A stretch of DNA of 8,086 nucleotides from an uncultured Bacilli bacterium (GCA_944359595.1 CALVSV010000049.1:1-8086); one strand, 5' to 3'. Shown: positions 1-6,900, numbered from the stretch's first letter. Notes: generated by a model not told the origin, from the sequence alone. Made by a program: numbers and translations.

Positions 1-295
1 GTGCGTGCCCTACTTCATGTGCTGTAACTGCATTTGAAGCTATAGTAGCTCCGTGAAAAATATCACTTGATAATCTTATTGTTTTCCTCCTAGGATCAAA
101 ATGATCGGTTAAATTACCAGCAGTTTCAACAACATAAACATCACTCAATCCATTTTTATCTAGTATCTCTCTAGCAACTTCAAACCCGGTTTTACCAGTG
201 TTAGTTCCTATTTTTTTATATTTACTATAATTTATATTTATAAATAATTGTGCAAGTAAAGTTATACCAATAGATATAAATAAAATACTATACAT
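1..295 (-). CDS. YugP-like neutral zinc metallopeptidase, N-terminal part (cut by window edge)
   Basis: Translating the minus strand from the ATG at 295-293 gives 98 residues open to the left edge. Residues 1-20 are a hydrophobic membrane anchor (MYSILFISIGITLLAQLF). A soluble segment follows with the family-typical LTDHFDP (residues 62-68) and IRLSSD, and then the zinc-protease motif HEVGH at residues 93-97 inside VTAHEVGHA. This order (anchor, L-[ST]-DH-[YF]-DP, AHE-GHA) is characteristic of the YugP/DUF-type Zn-dependent peptidases, normally about 225 residues, so roughly half is present. The substrate of this family is not well established. The gene directly abuts cysS: the cysS TAA (298-296) is followed at once by this ATG. 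Its ribosome binding site AGGAGGA (307-301) lies inside the last cysS codons, so the two are probably translated from one mRNA. Confidence 0.85.
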   Translation of the reverse strand, partial: MYSILFISIGITLLAQLFININYSKYKKIGTNTGKTGFEVAREILDKNGLSDVYVVETAGNLTDHFDPRRKTIRLSSDIFHGATIASNAVTAHEVGHA

Positions 296-1705
296 TTAAT
301 TCCTCCTTATTTCATAAACAGTTCCTTCACGTGTATCTTTAAGTATTATTCCCTTATTTTCTAATTCTAATCTAATTTTATCGGCGGTATCATAATCTTT
401 TTTTACCTTTGCTTTTGCTCTTTGCTTAATCTTTAATTCAATTTCATATCTTAGATCTTCATCTATTTCTTTTTCTTCAAACTCAAATAATGATAACGAT
501 AATACTTTATCAAAAATACTTACCAACTTTAATTTTTTTTCTGCCGACAAGTCATCATCTTTTAATACATCATATAATACTGTTAATGCATTAGATGTAT
601 TAATATTGTCATTTAACGCTTCTATAAATTTATTATAATATAAATCATTTATTTTCTCATCATAATAATCGCCTGACACTAATATTAAACTTCTAATTTT
701 ATTTTTTAATTTATTATATGTATTTTGCGCTATATCAAGTGAAGAATACGAAAACAACAATTGATTTCTATAATGTGATTGTAAACAAAACAATCTATAT
801 GCAAGCGGATCATATCCCTTATCTTCTAATAATGATATTGTTAAAAATTCACCTTTTGATTTACTCATTTTTCCAGTACTGTCATTTAAATGCTCTGCAT
901 GCAACCAATAGTTACACCATTTATGTCCTAAGTATGCCTCACTTTGCGCAAGCTCGTTTGTATTGTGTGGAAATATTGAATCAATACCCCCACAATGTAT
1001 ATCTAAATATTCACCTAAATATTTGATTGCTATTCCACTACATTCAATATGCCAACCAGGATATCCTATCCCCCATGGAGAATTCCATTTTAGTATTTGA
1101 TTGGAAAATTTAGAATTTGTCATCCACAATCCAAAGTCGAATGGATTTTTTTTATATGTATCTTCCTCTACATCATTTCTAACAGCTATTTTTAATTCAT
1201 CTGGATTTTTACCAGACAATTCATAATAATTTTTAAATTTTGTTACATCAAAATATACGTTGCCATTAGAAATATATGCATATCTCTTTTCTAATAATCC
1301 TTCTATTATTTTTATGTATTCGTTAATATTATCAGTTGCTTTCGCAATGATATTAGGCTTTCTTATATTAAGTTTTTTCAAGTCTTTAAAAAATGCTTCT
1401 GTATAAAATAAAGCAATTTCTATAGGCGTTTTACCTGTTAATCTAGATGCTTTACTCATTTTATCTTCGCCATCATCACCATCATCGGTCATGTGACCAA
1501 CATCTGTTATATTCATAACTCTGTTTACTTTGTAACCTTCTAATTTTAATGCTTTTTCTAAAACATCTTCAAAAATATATGTTCTTAAATTACCAATATG
1601 AGCATAATTGTATACTGTGGGTCCACAAGTATACATATTAATTTCGCCTTCTTTATGTGGAATCAGTTTTTCTATTTTTTTAGTCAACGTATTATATAAA
1701 TTCAT
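296..1705 (-). CDS. cysS: Cysteinyl-tRNA synthetase
   Basis: This class I aminoacyl-tRNA synthetase charges tRNA-Cys in the cytoplasm. The 469-residue product is close to the usual family length (about 460-470). Visible motifs: zinc-binding Cys27 in YTCGPTVYNYAHIGN, the HIGH-type signature HIGN at 36-39, then Cys222 (HIECSG), His247 and Glu251 (FPHNTNELAQ). The last three have the same mutual spacing as the E. coli zinc ligands C209/H234/E238. KMSKS is present exactly at 279-283. The open frame extends three codons upstream to a GTG at 1714, but that GTG is inside the ribosome binding site AAGGGGTGG (1719-1711). The ATG at 1705-1703, five bases downstream of that site, is therefore the start. 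It follows gltX by 47 bp and runs without a gap into the metalloprotease gene. No missing residues were noticed, and the gene looks functional. Confidence 0.97.
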   Translation of the reverse strand: MNLYNTLTKKIEKLIPHKEGEINMYTCGPTVYNYAHIGNLRTYIFEDVLEKALKLEGYKVNRVMNITDVGHMTDDGDDGEDKMSKASRLTGKTPIEIALFYTEAFFKDLKKLNIRKPNIIAKATDNINEYIKIIEGLLEKRYAYISNGNVYFDVTKFKNYYELSGKNPDELKIAVRNDVEEDTYKKNPFDFGLWMTNSKFSNQILKWNSPWGIGYPGWHIECSGIAIKYLGEYLDIHCGGIDSIFPHNTNELAQSEAYLGHKWCNYWLHAEHLNDSTGKMSKSKGEFLTISLLEDKGYDPLAYRLFCLQSHYRNQLLFSYSSLDIAQNTYNKLKNKIRSLILVSGDYYDEKINDLYYNKFIEALNDNINTSNALTVLYDVLKDDDLSAEKKLKLVSIFDKVLSLSLFEFEEKEIDEDLRYEIELKIKQRAKAKVKKDYDTADKIRLELENKGIILKDTREGTVYEIRRN

Positions 1706-1710
1706 TAATA

Positions 1711-1719
1711 CCACCCCTT
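1711..1719 (-). promoter_or_regulatory. Ribosome binding site that fixes the cysS start
   Basis: On the minus strand AAGGGGTGG is followed by TATTA and then ATG. The upstream in-frame GTG at 1714 lies within this site, which rules it out as the start codon. Confidence 0.75.
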
Positions 1720-1752
1720 TATAATATACTAAATAATTATGGTATAAATATG

Positions 1753-3180
1753 TTAACTATTCAATCTTTCTAATATTTTGTCTTTACCTAATAAATATAT
1801 TGTTTCATCAAGTTCTGGTCCATGCATTTGACCACTTACTTTAATTCTTATAGGCATATACAACATTTTACCAGATACATTTGCTTCATTTTTTGTGTTT
1901 TTAATTGCAGTATTTATATTTTCTACACTCCAATCATTTATATTTTCAATATATTTTTTAAATATACTGATAGTGTTATCAATCCCATCTTGATTCATAA
2001 ATTCCTTTTCTTCACTATTTAAATCTATTTCATCTTTAAAGAATAGTTCTACTTCATCTATAATATCAATACCTTTAGATATAGAATTTTTATATAATTT
2101 TACTAAATTTCTAATGAAATTTATATCCCTTTTACTAATATCATATTTTTTTTCTAGGAATGGTATTACAAACTCATAATATTTTTCATCATTCATTTGT
2201 TTTATATAGTGTGAATTAATCCAATTAAGTTTTTTTACATCGTATTGACTAGACGACTTATTAATCCTTTTTGGATCGAATTCTTTAATTAATTCATCCA
2301 TAGAAAATATTTCTTGATTAGTTTTAGGACTCCACCCTAAAAGAACTAAATAATTAACGATTGCCTCTGGCAAATATCCTTCATTATATAAATCCATAAA
2401 TGATGCATCACCATTACGTTTAGATAATTTTGTACCATCACTACCAAGTACCATCGCTACATGAATGTATGTAGGAATTTCCCATCCAAACGATTCATAT
2501 AACAAGTTATATTTTGCAGTTTGATCCAAATATTCATGTCCTCTTATTACATGTGTAATATTCATTAAATGATCGTCAACTACATTAGCAAAGTTATATG
2601 TTGGATATCCATCAGATTTAATTAATATTTGATCATCTAATACCTTATTATCAATTTTTACTTCACCATGAACTAAGTCATTTACTATCGTAAAACCATC
2701 TTTTGGCATTTTTTGTCTTATAACATATTTTTCACCACGTTTAAGTTTTTCCTCAATTTCTTTTTGTGTTAGTTTACTACATCTACCATCATATAAAAAT
2801 GCTTGTTTTTTTTCTTCTGCTTCTTTTCGCATTTTATTTAAATCATCTTCTGTACAAAAACAATAATATGCTTTTCCACTATTGACTAATTCTAAAGCAT
2901 ATTTTAAATATATATCTTTTCTTTTGCTTTGTATATATGGACCATATTTGCCTTCATTTTGTGGACCCTCATCTATTTTAAAGTTACATAATTCTAATGT
3001 TTTATATATAAAATCTATCGCACCTTCTACTTTTCTTGATTGATCAGTATCTTCTATTCTTAATATAAATTGCCCATTATTTTTTTTAGCGATCAAATAT
3101 TCAAATATAGCTGTCCTTAAATTACCTATATGCATATATCCAGTTGGTGATGGTGCAAATCTAGTTCTAACTGTTTTCAT
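1753..3180 (-). CDS. gltX: Glutamyl-tRNA synthetase
   Basis: This class I synthetase attaches glutamate to tRNA-Glu in the cytoplasm. Whether it also charges tRNA-Gln (the non-discriminating form common in Bacillota lacking glnS) cannot be told here because no gatCAB is in view. The 475-residue product is of normal length. The N-terminus RTRFAPSPTGYMHIGN contains the HIGH-type motif at 17-20. RIEDTDQSR (41-49) is the glutamate-binding strand, IRGHEYLD is at 212-219, and the KMSKS-type motif is KLSKR at 251-255. Cys107, Cys109 and Cys134 have the spacing of the E. coli zinc site, but the fourth ligand position (a histidine in E. coli) is lysine, so zinc binding is uncertain. The ATG at 3180 is chosen because GAGAGGG (3196-3190) stands nine bases upstream. 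Upstream in-frame ATGs would sit on top of that site. It is the first gene of the operon with cysS. Confidence 0.97.
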   Translation of the reverse strand: MKTVRTRFAPSPTGYMHIGNLRTAIFEYLIAKKNNGQFILRIEDTDQSRKVEGAIDFIYKTLELCNFKIDEGPQNEGKYGPYIQSKRKDIYLKYALELVNSGKAYYCFCTEDDLNKMRKEAEEKKQAFLYDGRCSKLTQKEIEEKLKRGEKYVIRQKMPKDGFTIVNDLVHGEVKIDNKVLDDQILIKSDGYPTYNFANVVDDHLMNITHVIRGHEYLDQTAKYNLLYESFGWEIPTYIHVAMVLGSDGTKLSKRNGDASFMDLYNEGYLPEAIVNYLVLLGWSPKTNQEIFSMDELIKEFDPKRINKSSSQYDVKKLNWINSHYIKQMNDEKYYEFVIPFLEKKYDISKRDINFIRNLVKLYKNSISKGIDIIDEVELFFKDEIDLNSEEKEFMNQDGIDNTISIFKKYIENINDWSVENINTAIKNTKNEANVSGKMLYMPIRIKVSGQMHGPELDETIYLLGKDKILERLNS

Positions 3181-3219
3181 TATAATCATCCCTCTCATAA
3201 GAAATTTATTAATACATAT

Positions 3220-3248
3220 ATTCTATCATATAAGTTAAAATTTATAAA
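3220..3248 (-). promoter_or_regulatory. Probable sigma-70-type promoter of the gltX-cysS operon
   Basis: On the minus strand there is a -35-like TTTATA (3248-3243), a 17-base spacer, then an extended -10, TG-A-TAGAAT, with the hexamer at 3225-3220. Transcription would start near 3212, leaving a leader of about 30 bases that contains the gltX ribosome binding site. The region is very AT-rich, so chance matches are easy. The extended -10 and correct spacing make this the best candidate. Confidence 0.5.
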
Positions 3249-3333
3249 TATAAAACAATATATTTAATTAAAATCTTAATTCGATAAAATACTACAACGA
3301 ATAATAGTATTATGTTTATGGAAGGTGATTTAT

Positions 3334-4005
3334 ATGAATTTTAATTCTTATTTAAATGATTTTAACAATGAATTTGGAGATGAATTTGATGATATTAAAA
3401 GAGACAAAAAAAGAAGTTTAGATATCGATAATATTTTTAAAACAGAACTATCTCTTTTAAATGATATTAAGGATATTAAAAATAAAACTCAAAACTTAGA
3501 TATAATATATTTAGAATATAATGATTTAAAACAGAAATTAAACAACAAAATAAAAAGTAAAAAAAAAGAACTTATTGTATTGAATAATGAAAAAGAATCA
3601 ATAGAATTAACAACTGCTAGAAAAAAATTATCATATTTAATACATGAATATAAATTCTATGTTTCACAAACCAATAGTAAAGAATATATAAATACAATTA
3701 ATTTATTACATACAAAAATCGAATATATATTAAAATCATCTAATAAAAAATTAAATGATAAATATAAAAAAATCAAAAATAAATATAGTAGTATTATTGC
3801 ATTTATAAAAAGTGAACAACTTTCTAACAATACAAGTCAATGTAATAATGAATGGTCGATATTAGAAAAAATAAACTGGTATAATCAAAAAATAAATGAA
3901 TTAATTGAGAAACAAATGATTTTTAATAATTACCTATTTTTATTAGATGATTTATATAATGAACTAATAAGTTATAAGTTTAATAATATTAAATCTTATA
4001 ATTAA
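3334..4005 (+). CDS. Hypothetical lysine/asparagine-rich, probably coiled-coil protein
   Basis: I do not recognise this 223-residue protein. It is highly charged and rich in K, N, I, L and E. There is no hydrophobic stretch long enough for a signal peptide or membrane span, so it is probably cytoplasmic. Long runs with hydrophobic residues at 3-4 spacing (about residues 45-95, e.g. LEYNDLKQKLNNKIKSKKKE, and about 110-150) suggest two or more long alpha-helices forming coiled coils. The acidic N-terminus (FGDEFDDIK) and a single cysteine (SQCNN) are the only other marks. The start is ATG 3334, preceded at five bases by GGAAGGTGA (3320-3328); the earlier in-frame GTG at 3325 is within that site. 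The gene is transcribed away from gltX across a 153-bp divergent gap. Its last 17 bp overlap the end of the convergent glycosyltransferase gene. The clean frame, the strong ribosome binding site and the strand placement support a real gene. Confidence 0.75.
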   Translation: MNFNSYLNDFNNEFGDEFDDIKRDKKRSLDIDNIFKTELSLLNDIKDIKNKTQNLDIIYLEYNDLKQKLNNKIKSKKKELIVLNNEKESIELTTARKKLSYLIHEYKFYVSQTNSKEYINTINLLHTKIEYILKSSNKKLNDKYKKIKNKYSSIIAFIKSEQLSNNTSQCNNEWSILEKINWYNQKINELIEKQMIFNNYLFLLDDLYNELISYKFNNIKSYN

Positions 4006-5074
4006 TTTTATTTTCTATAATTTGTTTATTATTTAATAATCTATTATTGTTTATATCATACGTTAATGCGATATTAACGTTTTTTAGTGCCTCTTGATAT
4101 TTACCCAAATAAAATTGCGCAACAGATAATAAATCATAGATAGTATTATCCCAACTAAATGGCTCATTTATATATGTTTTTTGATGTGTTTTTATATCTA
4201 GAGCTTTCAAACAATAATAATTTACTTTTTCATAATTATTTAACTTATATTCTAGTAGAGCCATCTCAACATATGCATCTCTTAAATAAGGTGCTTCATC
4301 AATAGCTTTATTAAGCCACATTTTAGCTTCTTCATATCTTTTTAAATTAATATAACATCGAGAAATAAATCTCATTGACGCAGCTCTTTCATCTTTCCAT
4401 GTCGCACTTTTAAGTGATAAATGTTTAATTAATGTATCAATTGATTTATTCCATCTACCATAATACATATATTCTCTACCTAAGTAATGCATATTCCTAT
4501 CATCTTGAGAATCTTCTTTTACAGATAATTCTAATAGTTTTAAATAGCTTTTTCTAGACTTCTTATTATCTGGATAATGATTTAATGTAATTTCGTCAGT
4601 ATATTTTATAATTTCTTTTTTATCACCAATAAACGTAAGTATTTCATGTACAGGATGAGTCCATTTATAATCTTCTCTTGTATGTATTTTTTCAATATAA
4701 AAATTTACTATTGGCTTATTATTTTTATCTAGATTCCAATTATAATTATATCCTAATTTTGTTATAGATTTATCCCATATATCTTCTAATTTTTTTCGCC
4801 AACCTTTTATAAAAATCTCATCTAAATCAGTACACACACAAATATCAGTGTCTTTATCAACCATTTTTAAAGAATCATTTCGAGCATTATCAAATCTCCA
4901 CTTTTTATATTTTTTCACTTTAACAATAACCCCTAACTCTTTTAATTTTTTAACGCTATTATCTGTAGAACCAGTATCTAAAACAAAAATTTTATCTGCT
5001 TCTTTCATTGAATCAAACCATCTATTGATAAATTTTTCTTCGTTTTTACATATAGCATAAACACAAACTTTCAT
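3989..5074 (-). CDS. Family-2 glycosyltransferase with C-terminal TPR-like repeats
   Basis: This predicted cytoplasmic glycosyltransferase (361 residues) would move a sugar from a nucleotide-sugar donor; the acceptor is unknown. The GT-A/GT2 domain occupies about residues 1-190. It shows VYAICKNEEKFINRW, the nucleotide-binding strand FVLDTGSTDNS (Asp33, Asp38), DNARN (62-66) and the metal-binding DxD-type motif DLD at 83-85, then W-x-HPVHE (138-144), which is common in this subgroup. From about residue 195 on there are some four helical hairpins resembling tetratricopeptide repeats (e.g. YINLKRYEEAKMWLNKAI and FYLGKYQEALKNVNIAL), probably for protein binding. GT2-plus-TPR is the architecture of SunS, the peptide S-glycosyltransferase of sublancin, but many surface-glycan enzymes share it, so the target is not implied. 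The start is ATG 5074, eight bases after GGTGA (5087-5083); the in-frame ATG at 5089 overlaps the promoter/RBS region. No terminator was seen before the convergent overlap. Confidence 0.88.
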   Translation of the reverse strand: MKVCVYAICKNEEKFINRWFDSMKEADKIFVLDTGSTDNSVKKLKELGVIVKVKKYKKWRFDNARNDSLKMVDKDTDICVCTDLDEIFIKGWRKKLEDIWDKSITKLGYNYNWNLDKNNKPIVNFYIEKIHTREDYKWTHPVHEILTFIGDKKEIIKYTDEITLNHYPDNKKSRKSYLKLLELSVKEDSQDDRNMHYLGREYMYYGRWNKSIDTLIKHLSLKSATWKDERAASMRFISRCYINLKRYEEAKMWLNKAIDEAPYLRDAYVEMALLEYKLNNYEKVNYYCLKALDIKTHQKTYINEPFSWDNTIYDLLSVAQFYLGKYQEALKNVNIALTYDINNNRLLNNKQIIENKINYKI

Positions 5075-5206
5075 AATTATATTCACCATTATAGCATATG
5101 AAAATTAGTATTTAATAAATAATTATTTTATATCAATTTTGAATTAGATAGTGTAAATGATAAACCAATGTAGGAAAACCAACATTTATTTTTTCCGATT
5201 TACTAC

Positions 5207-5214
5207 ATTTTATT
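5207..5214. repeat. Target-site duplication of the IS, left copy
   Basis: ATTTTATT lies directly outside the left terminal repeat and is identical to 6860-6867. An 8-bp AT-rich duplication is the known hallmark of ISL3-family insertion. Confidence 0.92.
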
Positions 5215-5236
5215 GGGTCTTGTGCAAAATACGTGA
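5215..5236 (+). repeat. Left terminal inverted repeat of the ISL3-type element
   Basis: This 22-bp sequence starting GGGTCTTGTGCAAAAT is a perfect reverse complement of 6838-6859. It ends one base before the transposase stop codon (TGA, 5240-5238), so the transposase frame practically fills the element to its end. Confidence 0.95.
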
Positions 5237-5237
5237 T

Positions 5238-6386
5238 TCAACCAAGTTGTAATAATTTAGCACGTAATAATTTAGGAGTACATCGCCCATACATCATTCT
5301 TTTGATAAATTTCATTTTACAATTTTTTCCTTCTGTTACTCCATTACTTACATTTAAATAAGTAATAGAGTTTTTGGTTGCAATAATATCATTTTCTATT
5401 GTTCTAATAAAAGTATTTAATTCGCTTATGTTTAAAGTTTTAGCATCTTCTATCCAATGCTCAATTTTTTCAGTTTTTTTCGAAAAAAGTACAATTGAAA
5501 AATTATCGCTTATTTCTATAATTTTTGATAATTTTTTATCTTGTTTTAAAAGCAATTTTAACAATTTTTCTTCTTCATTATTTAATTTTAAATCAGAAAT
5601 GCTTTTGTGATGTAAAATATCAATAATATATGACCTATTAACATACTTATTTTTATCAATTGTAGATACTTTTAAATTATGTTTGTAAATATATGAACGC
5701 AAATTTCTATAGGTACCATTGTAACCTTTATTTTTTAATAGTTCATAAATTTTTATTGCCTTTTTATCTATGTTATCTATAATAATAGTTTTATATTTAT
5801 CCAATTTGCTTGTGCCCTTCCTCTTGATTATTGGCAATCTATCCATATGTGAGTATTCTTTTACTGTTCTCCAATCAATGTTAAATTTTTTTGCTGTTTT
5901 AGAATAATTATTGCACTTATTATAATATTCTTTAATTTGTTTAAATTCAATATTTTTTCTATCATAGTTTTCTTTTTCTTTTGTTGAAAGTTGATTATAT
6001 TCTCCATCAAAGTTAGTTTCCAGTGTAGTTGTACAATCTTCACATTGAACAACTAGAATCTTTTTATTATACAATCTTTTTATACATTTTTCTAAAGCCT
6101 CTGATAAAGCTTTTTTTTCATGAAATCTATCACTGACTTGAATAATATTTGGATTAGTTTTCTCTATTGCAGAACGATACGCTGTTGATCCGTCCCTACT
6201 AACTATCTTTAGGTTAGAAAACTTTTTTAACCATTCAGTTACAGTTTCAATAGTTCTACCTTCTATTAAATCTACAACTTTTCTAGTTACTAAATTAACC
6301 AATATTGTAAAATATTCTGTTCTTTTTCTTTTGCATACATCATCAAGACCAGCTATTTCTATATTATTATAATCTACTGTTTCGTT
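5238..6386 (-). CDS. ISL3-family transposase, catalytic part (-1 frame relative to the N-terminal part)
   Basis: The catalytic body of the transposase, 382 residues, is reached only by a -1 shift from the upstream frame; the frame begins at AAC 6386-6384. Numbered as the 515-residue joined protein, it opens with NETVDYNN and GLDDVCKRKR (first catalytic Asp about 148/149). VSRDGSTAY follows with Asp198, then VSDRFHEKKAL, a long insert with a helix-turn-helix-like segment (about 294-311, YSKTAKKFNIDWRTVKEY), and NGVTEGKNCKMKFIKR with the final catalytic Glu485. The end, YGRCTPKLLRAKLL, is the usual ISL3 C-terminus. All three DDE residues are present and there are no internal stops. A TTG at 6302 is the first alternative start in this frame, but it would lose the first catalytic aspartate and has no obvious ribosome binding site. 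Independent translation is therefore unlikely to give an active enzyme. Confidence 0.9.
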   Translation of the reverse strand, partial: NETVDYNNIEIAGLDDVCKRKRTEYFTILVNLVTRKVVDLIEGRTIETVTEWLKKFSNLKIVSRDGSTAYRSAIEKTNPNIIQVSDRFHEKKALSEALEKCIKRLYNKKILVVQCEDCTTTLETNFDGEYNQLSTKEKENYDRKNIEFKQIKEYYNKCNNYSKTAKKFNIDWRTVKEYSHMDRLPIIKRKGTSKLDKYKTIIIDNIDKKAIKIYELLKNKGYNGTYRNLRSYIYKHNLKVSTIDKNKYVNRSYIIDILHHKSISDLKLNNEEEKLLKLLLKQDKKLSKIIEISDNFSIVLFSKKTEKIEHWIEDAKTLNISELNTFIRTIENDIIATKNSITYLNVSNGVTEGKNCKMKFIKRMMYGRCTPKLLRAKLLQLG

Positions 6387-6784
6387 TTTTTTAAAACCAT
6401 TCTAACTAAACTGTATCTAGAAATACTTGTAATAAATTTATTAGCATATTCACTTGATGCACTAAAACTTTGATTTTTAGTTAAATTATATAGTGTTTCT
6501 TCAAGTCTCTTTGTTCTTCTTCTTGTATCATTCAAAAATTCAAAACTTTCTGTTATTGTTTTCTTATTGGAGGTTTTATCAAATGTATTTTTAAATCTTT
6601 TTGTTTTTAAATGTATAATAACTTTCTTTCCGTTAAAAGGAATATCATTTATTTTTTTTATAGTAGTCTGATGAATATGCTTATCTTCATATAATCTTTC
6701 GCAATAAACATGTATTTCATTTTCAAAATCTTTTCTATCGTAAATTATTAATTTAGAATCCAATGCTTTTATTTGTTCATCCAT
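6374..6784 (-). CDS. ISL3-family transposase, N-terminal part (ends at a frameshift)
   Basis: This 136-residue frame starts at ATG 6784, five bases after GAGGTG (6795-6790). It contains the ISL3 N-terminal pattern DIPFNGKKVIIHLKTKRF (47-64), followed by an arginine-rich RRRTKRLEETLYNL stretch and a helical DNA-binding segment ending SRYSLVRMVLKK. The normal zf-ISL3 cysteine pairs are missing: only Cys28 is present. After VLKK the frame reads TKQ and stops at TAG (6376-6374). The rest of the transposase continues at once in the -1 frame through the A8 run (6392-6385). Either programmed -1 slippage or polymerase slippage joins the parts, or one A has been lost (in the genome or the assembly) and the gene is a fresh pseudogene. 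Confidence 0.85.
   Translation of the reverse strand: MDEQIKALDSKLIIYDRKDFENEIHVYCERLYEDKHIHQTTIKKINDIPFNGKKVIIHLKTKRFKNTFDKTSNKKTITESFEFLNDTRRRTKRLEETLYNLTKNQSFSASSEYANKFITSISRYSLVRMVLKKTKQ
6385..6392 (-). other. A8 run at the frame junction of the transposase (possible -1 slippage site)
   Basis: On the minus strand the codons are TTA AAA AAA ACG in the first frame. The heptamer A-AAA-AAA fits the canonical X-XXY-YYZ rule for -1 slippage, after which AAC GAA ACA GTA continues straight into the conserved catalytic frame. One extra A (nine instead of eight) would also join the frames. The zero-frame stop follows ten bases after the run. I saw no upstream SD-like stimulator and did not test for a downstream structure. 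Confidence 0.6.
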
Positions 6785-6826
6785 ATTTACACCTCAATTT
6801 ACTCTTATTAATAATATACCATATAA

Positions 6827-6854
6827 ATTATAAAATGTCACGTATTTTGCACAA
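6827..6854 (-). promoter_or_regulatory. Putative transposase promoter overlapping the right terminal repeat
   Basis: On the minus strand TTGTGC (6854-6849, inside the terminal repeat), a 16-base spacer and a perfect TATAAT (6832-6827) precede the transposase start at 6784. The -35 matches the consensus at only its first three bases. Placing the -35 in the terminal repeat is common in insertion sequences and would let transposase binding repress its own promoter. Confidence 0.5.
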
Positions 6855-6859
6855 GACCC
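6838..6859 (-). repeat. Right terminal inverted repeat of the ISL3-type element
   Basis: This is the perfect 22-bp reverse complement of 5215-5236, reading TCACGTATTTTGC...GACCC on the plus strand. The match stops inward at 6837. Confidence 0.95.
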
Positions 6860-6867
6860 ATTTTATT
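6860..6867. repeat. Target-site duplication of the IS, right copy
   Basis: ATTTTATT directly outside the right terminal repeat is identical to 5207-5214. The bases beyond (C on the left, T on the right) differ, so the duplication is exactly 8 bp. Confidence 0.92.
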
Positions 6868-6878
6868 TTACCATTTAC

Positions 6879-6900
6879 AATCAGTATAAAAGTACTGATT
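6879..6900 (-). terminator. Hairpin just after the TauD-like gene (weak terminator candidate)
   Basis: A perfect 8-bp stem AATCAGTA/TACTGATT with a six-base loop begins four bases after the TAA of the dioxygenase-like gene. Read on the minus strand it lacks a T-tract (TGTAAATGG follows), so it is not a canonical intrinsic terminator. On the plus strand it is followed by only four T's. It may be an mRNA 3'-end stabilising hairpin, or chance in AT-rich DNA. Confidence 0.3.

Larger units (their letters stand above)
5215..6859 (-). mobile_element. Complete ISL3-family insertion sequence (1645 bp)
   Basis: The element is bounded by perfect 22-bp inverted repeats beginning GGGTCTTGTGCAAAAT (5215-5236 and, inverted, 6838-6859) and flanked by an exact 8-bp direct repeat ATTTTATT. 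It carries a single transposase reading leftward in two overlapping frames and no passenger gene. GG-starting repeats, 8-bp AT-rich duplications and the transposase motifs all agree with the ISL3 family. Identical ends and an undecayed duplication suggest a recent insertion. The element sits between the TauD-like gene and the glycosyltransferase gene and interrupts neither. I cannot assign a named IS from memory. Confidence 0.95.

Noticed and set aside
718..1026. Plus-strand open frame opposite cysS
   Set aside because: It is antisense to conserved cysS codons, has no ribosome binding site of note, and encodes no recognisable protein. It is a shadow frame.
3284..3313. Promoter-like hexamers (TAAAAT, TATTAT) upstream of the coiled-coil gene
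   Set aside because: There is no convincing -35 at proper spacing, and one hexamer is too close to the ribosome binding site. The region is so AT-rich that such matches are expected.
4848..5060. Plus-strand open frame opposite the glycosyltransferase N-terminus
   Set aside because: It lies wholly within the conserved GT2 domain on the other strand, and its composition is that of a reverse-complement shadow.
5081..5096. Extended -10-like TGCTATAAT just before the glycosyltransferase gene
   Set aside because: Transcription from it would begin only about seven bases before the chosen ATG and exclude the GGTGA ribosome binding site, and no -35 is visible. It is probably a chance match in AT-rich DNA, unless the gene is nearly leaderless.
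5168..5187. Imperfect hairpin AATGT-a-GG...CC-a-ACATT followed by a T-rich run on the plus strand
   Set aside because: The stem is only 5+2 pairs with a mismatch. The T-run is on the plus strand, where no gene ends, so it is not a credible terminator.
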